In this document: positions 44,734-56,000 of the stretch, piece after piece
Layout: each line of letters opens with the position of its first letter
Position numbering within the stretch: the first letter of the stretch is position 1
Assembly (NCBI RefSeq): GCF_002414005.1
Contig: NZ_DHYG01000053.1
Span: 113,312 to 177,311, forward strand
Direction of reading: 5' to 3'
Origin: Psychrobacter sp. UBA5136
GTDB taxonomy: Bacteria > Pseudomonadota > Gammaproteobacteria > Pseudomonadales > Moraxellaceae
Length of the DNA: 64,000 nucleotides
Translations under genes and position numbers: made by a program
The notes under the pieces: generated by a model
Database searches by the model: none
Told to the model about the DNA's origin: nothing
The model's input: the letters and a program-made list of their open reading frames with translations, nothing else

Positions 44734-44913
44734 CTGCCTTGAGTCAGGTTTTGTAAATGAATATATAAACGAACTAACTTTAAAACGTGACGTTAGCGAA
44801 GAAAATGTATGCTAGCCGTAGCGCTTATAGACATGACTATTTTAATTTATACAGTCCATTCCAGCCTCAACACAACTATTAATAACTAGGGTAATCACTA
44901 ATCAAGATTATCA

Positions 44914-45669
44914 CTAACCGAGCACATATTTGGTCAGCATCGCCAAACAAACCAACACGATCACCGGACGAATAAGTTTACTACCGCCTTTGACCACCAT
45001 ATGCGAGCCAAAATAAGCGCCTATCGTTTGCCCAACCATCATTGCTAGCCCTACTTTCCATAAGACGTTACCGCCTATGATAAAGAAAATGAGCGAGCCA
45101 ATATTGGTAGATAAATTTAGCACCTTGGCGGCGCCCGTCGCTTCAATAATTTGCCGACCACGCAGCGCCACATTACCTAGCGCAAAAAACATCCCCGTGC
45201 CCGGTCCGATATAACCATCATAAAACCCAATCAAGGGCGCCACCACTTTTTGCCACATGCCTTCTGAGATACGCGGCGCCGCTTCAACTTCGCCCAATCT
45301 TGGCGCAAATAAGGTATAAATACCAATCGCTGCAATCAAAAACGGAATCAGTTTTTCTAATAAATCCGGCGGTGATAACTGCACGGCAATCGTCCCGATA
45401 ACAGAACCAAGAAAAGCAGCAATGATTGCAAATTTGATGCTTTTTGGCTTGATGACACCTTTTTTAATCATGGTAATAGATGCAGCTAGCGCGCCTGAAG
45501 CTGCTTGTAGCTTGTTGGTGCCCAAGGTTAGCACGGGCGGAATATTGGCGAGCAGCATGGCAGGAATGGTTAATAAACCGCCGCCGCCAGCGATAGCATC
45601 GATAAAACCTGCCAGCGCGGCAACCGCCGTCAGCATTAAAATAATCTCGATAGAGAGCGATAAGTCCAT
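44914..45669 (-). CDS. TSUP family transporter (TauE/SafE, YfcA-like)
   Basis: The 251-residue protein has about eight hydrophobic segments. The TSUP blocks are AALAGFIDAIAGGGGLLTIPAML at the N-terminus and GFYDGYIGPGTGMFFALG in the second half, close to the YfcA subgroup. The substrate is unknown. CAAGGT precedes ATG 45669. It is unrelated in position to the other TSUP gene at 36.4 kb. Confidence 0.9.
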   Translation of the reverse strand: MDLSLSIEIILMLTAVAALAGFIDAIAGGGGLLTIPAMLLANIPPVLTLGTNKLQAASGALAASITMIKKGVIKPKSIKFAIIAAFLGSVIGTIAVQLSPPDLLEKLIPFLIAAIGIYTLFAPRLGEVEAAPRISEGMWQKVVAPLIGFYDGYIGPGTGMFFALGNVALRGRQIIEATGAAKVLNLSTNIGSLIFFIIGGNVLWKVGLAMMVGQTIGAYFGSHMVVKGGSKLIRPVIVLVCLAMLTKYVLG

Positions 45670-46106
45670 GACACTGACCTTGAAAATTTGTAATAAAAAG
45701 AAGCAAACTTGAGGGTAAAATTTGTTTAAAGGCGCTCATTATAAAGATAAAACCGTAAAAAAAACCAAAAACCTAGCAAAGTCTGCTAGATTTGTCGTAA
45801 TAACTTCTTTAGCAGTGTTTCTTTCGACCATTATGTAGTCATAAAAAGCAGTTACCACAAAAGGCAGAAGGCTGTTAAGGAAGCAGCACGCAACTGCTTA
45901 ACGTATTTAATTGTTTATATGAATAAGTTTATGAGAAACTAGGGTCATCTATCTGCTACGTCATCTTTAACGACAATTGCTGCCTTCATAAGGTTGATGG
46001 TTGATGGTCTATCGCTAAACCACATGAACTTAAGCAGGCCAAAGCAGCATAGGTATTTGAAGTTTTTGCATGATTTAGCACGTTTTATTGAGTCAATGAG
46101 GATGAT
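45670..46106. other. Divergent intergenic region upstream of nhaA
   Basis: About 440 bases, AT-rich, without a gene or terminator. It carries the promoters for nhaA and the TSUP gene. No riboswitch-like structure was recognised. Confidence 0.4.
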
Positions 46107-47309
46107 ATGGCAATACAAAGAATTAGAGCATTTTTTAACCTCGAGGCGTCGGGCGGGATTGTCTTAGCGCTGGCAGCGATCGCGGCAATGATTATTGCCA
46201 ATAGTCCTCTTAGTACTTGGTATGAATCCTTTATTCACGCGCCCGTTGCCATTCAAATCGGTGGTTTTGCGATTGCAAAAGACGCGCACCATTGGATCAA
46301 TGACGGTTTGATGGCAGTGTTCTTTTTTTTGGTGGGTCTTGAGCTTAAGCGCGAAGTGCTCATCGGTGAGCTGTCCAACGTTAAGCAAATTATCTTACCA
46401 GCTGGCGCGGCATTGGGCGGCATGATTATGCCCGCTATCGTCTACCTGATTTTTAACCATAATGAACCTGAATTTTGGAAAGGTTGGGCCATTCCTGCTG
46501 CGACCGATATCGCTTTTGCTCTTGGTATCCTAAGCTTATTGGGCAATCGCGTGCCAAACTCGCTAAAGGTGTTTTTGGTGTCCATTGCTATTTTTGATGA
46601 TATTGGCGCCATCTTAATCATTGCGTTATTTTATACCAGTGAGTTGTCGCTTAGCTCATTGGCTATCGCGGCTTTGTGTTTGCCATTCTTATATTTGCTC
46701 AACCGCCGTAACGTCACCAGCATTACCCCTTACCTGCTCATCGGGGTCATTATGTGGATTGCCGTGCTCAAATCTGGCATTCACGCGACCTTAGCTGGGG
46801 TGGTACTGGCGTTATTTATCCCTTTATTTGATCGCACTGATCCTGAACACTCGCCGCTTGAAGAGCTTGAGCACGACTTACAAAACACCGTGTCTTATGG
46901 AATTTTGCCACTATTTGCCTTTGCCAACGCGGGCATATCGCTCAAAGGCGCAGGCTTTGCGGAGCTATTTCACTCCGTGCCGCTGGGCATTGCTGCCGGA
47001 CTCTTTATCGGTAAACAAATGGGCGTCATGATAATGTGCTGGTTAATTTTCAAATTGGGTATTTCTACCATGCCAAAGGGCATGACTTTTAAGCAAATCT
47101 ACGGCGCAGCCTTACTTTGCGGCGTTGGTTTTACCATGAGCCTGTTTATTGGTGGCCTTGCCTTTGGCGGCGCGACGCCTTTATTTGACGAGCGTTTGGG
47201 CATCATTATGGGTTCCATCGTATCGGGTATAGCGGGTTACTTGATGTTAAAAGCCACCTTAAAAGAAGATGTCAACAATACCTCTGTAGACTTAACCCAT
47301 CATTCATAA
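46107..47309 (+). CDS. nhaA: NhaA, Na+/H+ antiporter
   Basis: NhaA exports Na+ in exchange for H+ and supports pH and salt tolerance. The 400-residue protein has about twelve hydrophobic helices. Key motifs are NDGLMAVFFFLVGLELKRE, PAATDIAFALGIL (conserved Asp of helix IV) and FDDIGAILIIALFYT (paired Asp of helix V). The start has TGAGGATGAT upstream. The unknown oxygenase gene follows by ~95 bases. Confidence 0.96.
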   Translation: MAIQRIRAFFNLEASGGIVLALAAIAAMIIANSPLSTWYESFIHAPVAIQIGGFAIAKDAHHWINDGLMAVFFFLVGLELKREVLIGELSNVKQIILPAGAALGGMIMPAIVYLIFNHNEPEFWKGWAIPAATDIAFALGILSLLGNRVPNSLKVFLVSIAIFDDIGAILIIALFYTSELSLSSLAIAALCLPFLYLLNRRNVTSITPYLLIGVIMWIAVLKSGIHATLAGVVLALFIPLFDRTDPEHSPLEELEHDLQNTVSYGILPLFAFANAGISLKGAGFAELFHSVPLGIAAGLFIGKQMGVMIMCWLIFKLGISTMPKGMTFKQIYGAALLCGVGFTMSLFIGGLAFGGATPLFDERLGIIMGSIVSGIAGYLMLKATLKEDVNNTSVDLTHHS

Positions 47310-47403
47310 TAAATGCTTGAGCGATTTTAGCTTTAAAGTTAAGTCGCTTAAAACGCTTAAAATTGGTTAATAAAAGCCTGACGGTATAGAGTGGCTAATA
47401 AAT

Positions 47404-48786
47404 ATGGATAACATCGATATCACCAAAAAAAACGCTAAAATAAATGGTAGCAGCGCTCGGCAAGATAATAGCTTCCGTCAAGCGCCTGACACTCATCGGA
47501 CACTTAACGCTTATCAGCGGCATGGTCGTACGACGGCGATTGACGACCATAGTGATTTGCAAGTTTTAAAGCGTATTAAGCGTTATTTATTGCCAAAAGG
47601 CTTTGTTATCTCGCAAGATTTGTTAGTGGAGATGGTAGCTGGTTACGATATTAGCGACCCATTAGCGGATGCGTTAGCGGCAGATGGTATACGTTTTGCC
47701 AAACCCTTACAGCAATGTATTCTCCATAAAAAAATAGACGATACACTCTTACACAACCCTGCATTTAATGCCTTAACCGAGCAATTTAGTAGCCATCCTA
47801 CTTGGTTTGATCCCAAACTTGCGCAAATCGGCGCCATCGCTTATCGCCGTTATCCGCTGATGCTGATTTGGCTATTGCGCAATGTCGCACTAATGGCCGG
47901 TTATAGCATCCCTGCCCTATCCTTGCCGCTTATCCAAACGGGCGCCTTGATGCACGACGCCCTACCACGTTTGATGCGTACGTATGCCTATATTTTAGCC
48001 GTCTCTGAACACCCACAACTAAATTCTAGCTCTTACAATAACCGTCAACCGATTGAGCAGGTATTGGCGATTGGCTCAGAAGGCTGGCGGCAATCCATCC
48101 AAGTGCGGCAAATTCATACCCTCGTACGGCAAAATCTGCTTAAAAGTAAAGGCAAAGCTGCTAAGGATGTCATATCCAATGCCGACCAGCACCATCATCC
48201 AGATGGCAGTTGGAATACGGACTATTGGGGTATTCCTATCAATCAAACCGATATGATTGCCACCCACCTGCAGTTTTCGTTGTTAATTATGCGCGGGTTA
48301 CGGCTGCTTGGCGCCCGTATTAGCAGCGAGGAAGCCGAAGGTATCCTGCATCTATGGAACCTTGCCAGTTACTGGATGGGCGTTGACTTACAGCGTCTGC
48401 CAAAAGATGAAGCCGCTTGCTGGGAGTGGCTCTACACCTATTTATCGATTCAGCAGTTAGATTTTAAAATGGGCCAGCCACTAGCCAAAGCGCTGCACGA
48501 TTTACCGCGTCAGCTGATGGGCGAGGACAATCGGCGTGGGCGTTTTGTTGAAATGGTCAATGCCAGTGTGACCCGCACCTTGGTTGGCGATGATATTGGC
48601 GATGGGCTGGGGTTACCAAAATCAAAGTTTCGCTTTGGCGTTTTATCCTCGGTGCCGATTCTTTTTGCCCTCGATACCGCGCGCCAGCACAATCAAAGCA
48701 TGGCAGAGAAATTAGAAGCCTTCCGTGCCAAACGCCAAGACAATATGAACTGGTGGCTAAAGAAAAACGATGACTATTATAAATAA
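47404..48786 (+). CDS. Oxygenase MpaB/Lcp family (DUF2236) protein
   Basis: The 460-residue protein resembles the DUF2236 family that includes the fungal MpaB oxygenase and bacterial latex-clearing protein Lcp. Typical pieces are RVRQIHTLVR-like IQVRQIHTLVRQ, WGIPINQTDMIATHLQFS and WNLASYWMGVD, with histidines likely to bind heme b. No signal peptide is seen; the N-terminal ~50 residues are polar. The substrate is unknown. The family assignment is by motif memory and is moderately sure. It follows nhaA on the same strand but a functional link is not evident. Confidence 0.75.
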   Translation: MDNIDITKKNAKINGSSARQDNSFRQAPDTHRTLNAYQRHGRTTAIDDHSDLQVLKRIKRYLLPKGFVISQDLLVEMVAGYDISDPLADALAADGIRFAKPLQQCILHKKIDDTLLHNPAFNALTEQFSSHPTWFDPKLAQIGAIAYRRYPLMLIWLLRNVALMAGYSIPALSLPLIQTGALMHDALPRLMRTYAYILAVSEHPQLNSSSYNNRQPIEQVLAIGSEGWRQSIQVRQIHTLVRQNLLKSKGKAAKDVISNADQHHHPDGSWNTDYWGIPINQTDMIATHLQFSLLIMRGLRLLGARISSEEAEGILHLWNLASYWMGVDLQRLPKDEAACWEWLYTYLSIQQLDFKMGQPLAKALHDLPRQLMGEDNRRGRFVEMVNASVTRTLVGDDIGDGLGLPKSKFRFGVLSSVPILFALDTARQHNQSMAEKLEAFRAKRQDNMNWWLKKNDDYYK

Positions 48787-49050
48787 AGATGAGAAATGCA
48801 AAATAATAAAAGGAGAAAAACCACTCAAAGTTAATTAAATTTATAACAAATAATACTATGAAATTTTATAAACCATAACTAGAACGCATAAGTCGAATAT
48901 TTTTAGTAGTAAATAGAATATGTCAAACCATTATCAACGCCGTCTACAATAACTATAATAAATCCGCAAAAGACGCGCTTGGCTTTGACGAGAGAATGGT
49001 TCTATTTTAGATTTTAGATATCTTAACCTTTAACCCTAACCGCCTACACG

Positions 49051-49788
49051 CTAATTACGTGTATCTTGGATGCGGTAATACCACTCAAGCTGCCGATCAA
49101 AGCCCGTTTCTAACAAGCTGGCGATAACGCGTCCTGTCAGACCCCATATTGTCTCGCCATCCACTTGCCAGCTGGGTGTCAGGATGGTCGCGGTCTGATT
49201 TTGCATCGTATATTCGACTGCATACTCTACGGTAGGCTGCGTCAGCAAGGTTTCAAAATCTGCCCAAAAGATACGTGAGATTTCAGCAAGCTCAGGCACT
49301 AGCAATAAATCTGGTGCAATGAGCGCCACAATTGGCCGCACACTCATGCCGCTTTTGGAGGTTTGTATCGGCAGTTGACCAAGTAGCTGGACTTTATTGG
49401 GCGGCAATGCGGTCTCCTCGCAGGCTTCACGCAGTGCGGTGACGACATTATTGCCATCGCCAGCTTCATGTTTGCCGCCCGCGCAGGAGACTTCATCAGC
49501 ATGGCTATTCATATGGGCGGCGCGGCGCGTCAGTAGCAGTTTGGGATGGCGCTCATGGGTGATAGCAACCAACACCGAGGCATCAGCAATCGGCGTCTGA
49601 TAGAGGCTATCTAATATGCGCTCGCTAAGAGACGTGTTATTAGCATCGTACAGCGCAGGACTGGTGACGGCATTTAAGGTCTCATGCTGCACCCGTTCAG
49701 CCAATTGTCTAATGGTGGGATAACGAATAAAGTCTGGTACAGCGACTGCAAGCTCATCGAGATCTACAGACTGTGGGGGGAGTAACAT
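49051..49788 (-). CDS. CoA pyrophosphatase-type Nudix hydrolase (NudL/YeaB-like)
   Basis: The 245-residue protein has the Nudix box in the form typical of CoA hydrolases: CAGGKHEAGDG followed by ALREACEETAL. The helix REACEE binds metal. An upstream LLTRRAAHMNSHADEVSCAGG block matches the UPF0035/CoAse signature, and IWGLTGRVI matches the C-terminal part. It should split CoA derivatives into 4'-phosphopantetheine and 3',5'-ADP. It is monocistronic. Confidence 0.9.
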   Translation of the reverse strand: MLLPPQSVDLDELAVAVPDFIRYPTIRQLAERVQHETLNAVTSPALYDANNTSLSERILDSLYQTPIADASVLVAITHERHPKLLLTRRAAHMNSHADEVSCAGGKHEAGDGNNVVTALREACEETALPPNKVQLLGQLPIQTSKSGMSVRPIVALIAPDLLLVPELAEISRIFWADFETLLTQPTVEYAVEYTMQNQTATILTPSWQVDGETIWGLTGRVIASLLETGFDRQLEWYYRIQDTRN

Positions 49789-50016
49789 TGTAATTGCCCT
49801 ATATTTTTATCAGTATAAAACGTTTATTCAATTAAATATCGGTATTAAAAATTAAACGTGCAAAAGTTCCAACGTTAAAGGTGACGACGGGATAAGCAAC
49901 TTTAAAAAACAACTTTTATAAACGCCTCACCTTAAACATAACTTATTTACTTCAATTTGCTCATTGTTTAACTTGTTGTTCTTTAACTTATCATTTATCT
50001 ATTTTAGGAAAGGTTC

Positions 50017-50532
50017 GTGGATAAGATTTTCTCATTAAATAAGATGCAGGGCAAAATCGATGCTTGCCCCCAAAGACTGCCATTGGTCATCATTGCCCTA
50101 GCTTGGGTTGGCGGCACCTTTGCGACTGCCATATTGGCGCTCCTAGGCAGTTGGCAGAATGTCGCCATGATTTTGGGCTCATTTGGTGCCAGCTGTTTGC
50201 TTATTTTCGCTTATCCAGAGAGCCCCTTTGCCCAGCCTAGAAACATCGTTGGCGGTCATCTTATCACCACTTTTACTGGTCTATCATTTTTGACCTTATT
50301 TGGTACCGAGTGGTGGAGCTTATCGCTTGCGGTTGGTACGGCAATTGCGCTGATGTTATTGCTGCGCGTACCGCATCCACCGGCTGGCTCTAACCCATTA
50401 ATCGTGATGCTTGGCGGCGTCAATTGGCATTTTTTAATCACCCCGACTTTGATAGGCGCGCTGGCCTTAGTAGCCGTTGCCCTCATTTATAACAATATCG
50501 GTCGCGGTCGCCATTATCCGCGTTATTGGTAA
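50017..50532 (+). CDS. HPP family membrane protein
   Basis: The 171-residue protein has four to five hydrophobic helices and the conserved LRVPHPPAGSNPLIVM segment that names the HPP family. Some members transport nitrite in cyanobacteria and plants; the role here is unknown. Translation starts at GTG 50017 with AGGAAAGG upstream. Confidence 0.88.
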   Translation: MDKIFSLNKMQGKIDACPQRLPLVIIALAWVGGTFATAILALLGSWQNVAMILGSFGASCLLIFAYPESPFAQPRNIVGGHLITTFTGLSFLTLFGTEWWSLSLAVGTAIALMLLLRVPHPPAGSNPLIVMLGGVNWHFLITPTLIGALALVAVALIYNNIGRGRHYPRYW

Positions 50533-50897
50533 TAACCCTTTTAACACCTTTAAGTTTTTAACATCTGTTATCAGTCTAGCCTAGCGCAATCTGACGACGT
50601 CTGCATATACTTTATGTGACCAGTCTGAACTGCTGTCGTTGGTGTCGCCATGAGGCGCATCAATGCCGTTATTTACTCAATTTACAAATCGCAAGCGCAG
50701 TAGGAAGCTACTACTTAAAAATGTGTGCTTTTTATTATCATCGCCAGTGTCATGAGAATTTGTGTTATCTTAGGCTTAACCGTTAGGACCACCTCTAACA
50801 AGCTAACGTCATACTATGTTGTAAAACAAGAATTATAATTCTTAAAAGTCCGATAACCTTTTCTCCTCTCCCGTTTATATTACATAAGGCAGTTGAT
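50533..50897. other. Intergenic region between HPP and Nudix genes
   Basis: About 365 bases with no gene seen. A small hairpin sequence (GTAG-GAAG-CTAC) lies near 50700. Nothing else stands out. Confidence 0.4.
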
Positions 50898-51461
50898 ATG
50901 CGCTATTGTCTACAATGCGGCCATGAAGCAGAACGCAAAATACCAGCCACAGATAATATGCCGCGCTTGGTATGCCCACATTGCGGTTATATTCATTACG
51001 AAAACCCAAAGGTCATTTGCGGCTCACTAGTGGTGCATAAAAATAGAGTGCTGCTGTGCCGCCGGGCGATTGAACCGCAATATGGCTTATGGACACTGCC
51101 AGCGGGATTTATGGAAAATGGCGAAACCATGGCAGAAGGTGCGGCGAGAGAAAGCTTTGAAGAAGCAGAGGCCGTGGTCACTAACCCGCATTTATATTGC
51201 TTATATGACATTCCTGATATCGGGCAAATTTACAGTATCTATATCACTGAGCTAAAAGACGGTGCCTATGGCATTGGTTCAGAAAGTCTGGACTGCGCGT
51301 TATTTGCTGAAGAAGACATTCCGTGGGATAAACTTGCTTTTGAAGCGGTGCGCCGTACGTTAAAAAGCTACTTTGCCGACCGCAAACAGTTCGATAACCA
51401 TGAGGATTTTCCCATTCATCAAGATATGATTGGCAAAGACCAAAGCATCAAACGCTACTAA
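50898..51461 (+). CDS. Zinc-ribbon Nudix hydrolase
   Basis: The 187-residue protein begins with a four-cysteine zinc ribbon (CLQCGHE and CPHCGYI, about 4-33). A Nudix domain follows with GFMENGETMAEGAARESFEEAEAVV-type sequence, in which RESFEE holds the metal ligands. This arrangement occurs in NUDIX proteins acting on NADH, ADP-ribose or related nucleotides; the precise substrate is not fixed. A ribosome site (ATAAGGCAG) precedes the ATG. A terminator follows. Confidence 0.9.
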   Translation: MRYCLQCGHEAERKIPATDNMPRLVCPHCGYIHYENPKVICGSLVVHKNRVLLCRRAIEPQYGLWTLPAGFMENGETMAEGAARESFEEAEAVVTNPHLYCLYDIPDIGQIYSIYITELKDGAYGIGSESLDCALFAEEDIPWDKLAFEAVRRTLKSYFADRKQFDNHEDFPIHQDMIGKDQSIKRY

Positions 51462-51518
51462 TAAAAGGCGTTTGATGCTAATCTCTTACAAAAGCAGGCA
51501 CTTACAAAAGCAAGTAGT

Positions 51519-51567
51519 AAAAACCGCCGTTAACAATTATCCTCAATTCTTATCGACGGTTTTTTTG
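51519..51567 (+). terminator. Rho-independent terminator after the Nudix gene
   Basis: Stem AAAACCGCCG / CGACGGTTTT with one mismatch and a long loop, followed by a seven-T run. Confidence 0.78.
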
Positions 51568-51604
51568 TCTGACGTCAACTGTAAGATTTATTTACGAGGA
51601 TGCC

Positions 51605-52927
51605 ATGCTGCCATTGTTACAACGCGCCCTACCCCTACTGCCGCTGACCTTTGCCATGGCTCTCGTTAGTACGCCAAGCCATGCCGACGACGCGCGGTTG
51701 ACCGCCCAGCAATCAGACCCACAAACCCTTGGCTGGATGCAAGGCTTTCCGCCGGCCAAAGACAAACTCATCGCTCAGCCCTCCTCAGATTTTTTTAGTT
51801 TTCCAAAGCTACGCTGGACAGTTTGTCATATCCGCGAGCTAATGCCGACCACTGAGGTCAGTCGCGGTATCGGTGCGCCGTCCAAACTTGATTATGCCTT
51901 GGATAAAAACATCGATAATCTCACCTTTACGCCCCTTGGCAGTAAGCGCCCGATGACATGGAAGCAATCGCTGGATGCCAATTATACCGACGGCATCATG
52001 GTCATGCATCATGGCAAGGTCGTTTATGAGCGTCAAAACGGCTGCCTGAATGAGCTTGGCAAGCATGCGGCGATGTCGATGACCAAATCATTGACTGGGC
52101 TGTTAGCAGAGATTCTCGTTGCTGAAGGTAAGCTCGATGATAACGCATTGGTTGGCGCCATTATTCCAGAATTAAAAAACAGCGGATTTGGAGATGCCAC
52201 TGTTCGCCAAGTGATGGATATGACCACAGCGCTCGATTATAGCGAAGACTATGCCGACCCTGATGCCGATATCTGGCAGTACTCAGAAGCGGCAAGCCCA
52301 CTACCCAAACCTGATGACTACACGGGACCTAACGGTTATTTTGAATACCTACAAACGGTTAAGAAAAAAGGTCAACATGGCGCAGAATTTAATTATCGCA
52401 CCATCAATAGTGACGCGCTTGGCTGGATTATCTCGCGCACGACGGGTAAAGCGGTCGATGATTTGCTCTCAGAGCGTATTTGGCAAAAAATCGGCGCTGA
52501 ACAAAGTGCTTATATGACCGTTGATGCTAAAGGTACACCGTTTGCTGGTGGCGGTATCAGTGCAGGTTTACACGACATGGCGCGCATTGGTAGCTTAATG
52601 CTCAATAAAGGCGAGATAAACGGTCAGCGTTTATTCCCAGCCGCGGTCGTTGATAGCATCGAAGCAGGCGGCGACAAAAAGGTATTTGCCAAAGCGGGTT
52701 ATGATCAACTTAAAAACGGCAGTTATAAAAGCATGTGGTGGTTGTTTAATAACCCTACGCCCATCTATGCGGCCCGCGGCGTCCATGGACAAACCATCTA
52801 TGTTGACCCAGCCGCTGATATGGTTATCGTCCGTTTTGCTTCCCACCCCGAAGCCAGTAATGGTAAGAATGACCCTACCTCATTACCCGCTTATAAGGCG
52901 CTGGCAAATTATCTCATCAAGAAGTGA
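51605..52927 (+). CDS. Exported serine hydrolase, class C beta-lactamase fold (NylB-like)
   Basis: A signal peptide (residues 1-27, ending near PSHADD) predicts export to the periplasm. The catalytic SxxK motif is in MSMTKSLTG, and downstream EFNYRTINSDALGWI corresponds to the Tyr motif region. The C-terminal part has HGQTIYVDPAADMVIVRF. Overall it resembles the 6-aminohexanoate-dimer hydrolase/esterase group of the beta-lactamase superfamily, rather than a true AmpC. The substrate is unknown. A bidirectional terminator separates it from the protease gene. Confidence 0.88.
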   Translation: MLPLLQRALPLLPLTFAMALVSTPSHADDARLTAQQSDPQTLGWMQGFPPAKDKLIAQPSSDFFSFPKLRWTVCHIRELMPTTEVSRGIGAPSKLDYALDKNIDNLTFTPLGSKRPMTWKQSLDANYTDGIMVMHHGKVVYERQNGCLNELGKHAAMSMTKSLTGLLAEILVAEGKLDDNALVGAIIPELKNSGFGDATVRQVMDMTTALDYSEDYADPDADIWQYSEAASPLPKPDDYTGPNGYFEYLQTVKKKGQHGAEFNYRTINSDALGWIISRTTGKAVDDLLSERIWQKIGAEQSAYMTVDAKGTPFAGGGISAGLHDMARIGSLMLNKGEINGQRLFPAAVVDSIEAGGDKKVFAKAGYDQLKNGSYKSMWWLFNNPTPIYAARGVHGQTIYVDPAADMVIVRFASHPEASNGKNDPTSLPAYKALANYLIKK

Positions 52928-52968
52928 TTGTCTAAAGGATAAACCTTTCCAAATACTGCCCGGAAATA

Positions 52969-53008
52969 AAAACCGCCGCCTTCAAACAGTGAAAGCGGCG
53001 GTTTTTTT
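52969..53008. terminator. Bidirectional terminator between hydrolase and protease genes
   Basis: A ten-pair GC-rich stem (AAACCGCCGC / GCGGCGGTTT) is flanked by A-run and T-run, fitting the convergent genes. Confidence 0.92.
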
Positions 53009-53040
53009 ACACAACCATTAAATCATAAGATTTTGAGCTA

Positions 53041-56000
53041 TTAGCTTTTAATTTTACAAACCTTAAAGCCTAACTCTTTCACTTTTTCTTCTTTATCATA
53101 AGGCGCAAGGACCGCACGCACGTGTTTTTGTCCTTGCAAATATTGCTTGGCCACGCGCTGCAAGTCAGCAACGGTCACGGCTAAGATTGCCGCGCGCATT
53201 TTACGCTGCCAGTCGACGCCGCGGTGATGCAAATTAGCAAAGCAGGCTTTGATGGCCTCGCCAGCTGGTGAGCCTGGTTTATCCATGCCTGAGATAATAC
53301 CTAAGATGGCTTCTTCTAATTGCTCATCGGTTTGCGGCTCATTTAATAACCACTCGATACTGGCTTCAAAGTGGGCAAAGGTCTCAGCGCACTGCGGGTC
53401 GCGGTAGCTAAAGAACTTAAAGGCGCAGGCATTGGCATCGTAACCCGCACCGCCGCCATAAGCACCGCCGCGCTCACGAATGGCACTATGCAAGTAGCCA
53501 TTACGTAAATACGGCGCTAATACCATTAAAGCTGCTGTATCAGGATGGTCAGCTGCTGGCACCGTATAAGCACTGGCATTGTGATAGACGTTGGTTGGAA
53601 CTAGCCATGCTAAATCGTCAACATCGAGCGCCACACCACTCTCTATTGCTTTAACCGCATCTTTTTCGCCATTTAACGCCGCAGCCAGTTTTAAATCGGT
53701 AAACTCGCTTGGGATATTGTCTTCAATAGCCGCATCAGAATTTGTTAATTTTTCAGCAATTCTTGCTGCTTGGCTGTCTTTCCAGCTATCGACGATTAAG
53801 CTGCTTAAGCGCTGGGTTTGCTCAGCTTCACAAATGATAATCGCGTGCTTAGGTAAGCTAATTAAGCGCTGATGCAAATCCATCAAACTGCTTGCAAGCT
53901 TATCCCACTGCGCATCGTCAATACTTGCATGAGCTAAAAAGTCTTTTAGCGCGTTTAATGCTGGCAGGCCGCTGCGGACATATTCTAGCTGCGCTTGACG
54001 GCTCATACCGCGACTAGCGGTTTGCATCGCGTACGAATGCCCTGAGCTCGCAAGGTTTGATTGCCAACTGGCGGCGCGCTGCTGCAAGATCTCTTTGATA
54101 CGGTCATGCTCGCTAAAGACGCTATGCTCCATCACCTCTTTAAGCAAATCAATCGCTTCTGGTTTGCGATTTAGCGCGCGCGTTGCCACCACAAAATAGC
54201 TGCTAATCGCTTGGCTATCATGGATATTGGTACGTTGACTGATACGCGCCGTCACCCCTGAGGAATGCGCCGCTTGCTTGGCCTGCATCTCATGAGCACT
54301 AAGCGAATCGGTACCAAGCTCAGACAACAAGCTTAAATAAATCGGCAGTAATGGATGATTGATGACTTCATTGACTGGCAGCTCGCTGGTGTTCTGATTA
54401 CCAATCGCATCGGTTAACGGCACAATCACTTGGTAATAATACAGGCCATTGGTACCCGCCTCATATTCAAATAAGGTGCTGTCCTGTCCGCTTAAATTTA
54501 CCCGTTTTTGTGTGCCTTGTTTAAAGCTAATGTCGGTTGGGACGTCTTCTAAGCCAACTTTTGGTAATAAGCTTAAATCATCAGGCGTCGCTTGGCGCGC
54601 GGCCAAATCAAGCGCTTGTTTATGCAAGATAGCTTTATCATCAGCGGTCAAATCCATCGCAATGGTATCAAGACGGGTTTGCTCAGCGGCTGCCAAACGG
54701 GCAGATTTTTCGCTGTCAGGCGTCAACGTGACACGGACGCGGTGCTGATTATCAAGCAGATGGGTTTTGATTAAATTCGGTAACCACTGTTCATCTTTTA
54801 CTTGCTCGCGTAACCACTGCAAATGCTCGTCAACTTCCCACACATCGATAGGGTTGCCATCATGAATCGCCGTGCTAAAGCCCTCTAACATAAGGTTTAA
54901 ACCATACGGCATGCTATCACCGCCGATATGGCGCTGATCTATCTCGATTTGATGCAGAATGGTTTCAATGGTTTCATCGTCAATCGGTTTGCTCGCGACC
55001 TCTTTAAGCAAATCCATAATGCCCTGCTCTACCGCTTCGGCATGCTCAGGGTTTGAGCCGCGCAGACCAGTATAAAAAACCATTTCATAATGACTGTCAT
55101 CGAGTCCCAATAGCGGACTTGGTGCTTTACCAAGTGGATGGCTGTCCAAATATGCACGCAGCGGCGAGCCAGCATGCTCAACCAACACGCCTTCTAGTAG
55201 ACGCAGCGCCAAACGTTGTTTGGGGTCGGTAATCGATGGTAATAACCATGCAACCACATGGTGCGTTTGATCCGGTCCTGCTTCGTCAGCCGTATACGTG
55301 TCAACCGCGCTGATTGGCGCAGATAGACGCTTTTCAGGACGCGAGACGTGTTTTTTGCCGGCTTCAAACTGGCTCAAGGCATCTTCATGAATTTTCGCCT
55401 GCGTTTCAGCGACTGGGATATTACCAAAGCTCATAATCACGCTATTTGATGGGTGATAATGGCTTTGATGAAATTCAACCAACTCGGCATGGGTCAAATC
55501 AGGAATATCGGCAGGATCGCCGCCCGAATTATAGTGATAGGTCGTCGTTGGGAACAAATGATGCGCGACTGTATGATATAACTGGTCAATCTCGCCGCTC
55601 ATCGCACCCTTCATCTCATTAAAAACGATACCTTTAAAATGCGGTTTATCGTTTTCGTCTAACTCAACGCGGATGCCTTCTTGGGCAAAATCGAGCGGAT
55701 GAATATTGGGGAAAAATGACGCATCAAGATACACCGCAAGCAAATTAAAGTAGTCGTTTTTATTTTGCGTCGCATACGGATACGCTGTCCAATCGGCAGC
55801 GGTCATGGCATTCATAAAAGTATTAAGCGAGCGCTTAATCATCGAGAAGAACGGGTCGCGAACGGGGAATTTTTTAGAGCCACACAAAGCCACGTGCTCT
55901 AAAATATGCGCCTCACCTTTTGAATCCATTGGCTGGGTACGAAAACCGACCAAAAAGGCATTTTCATCGCTTGGATGCGCCAAATGATAATGCATCGCGC

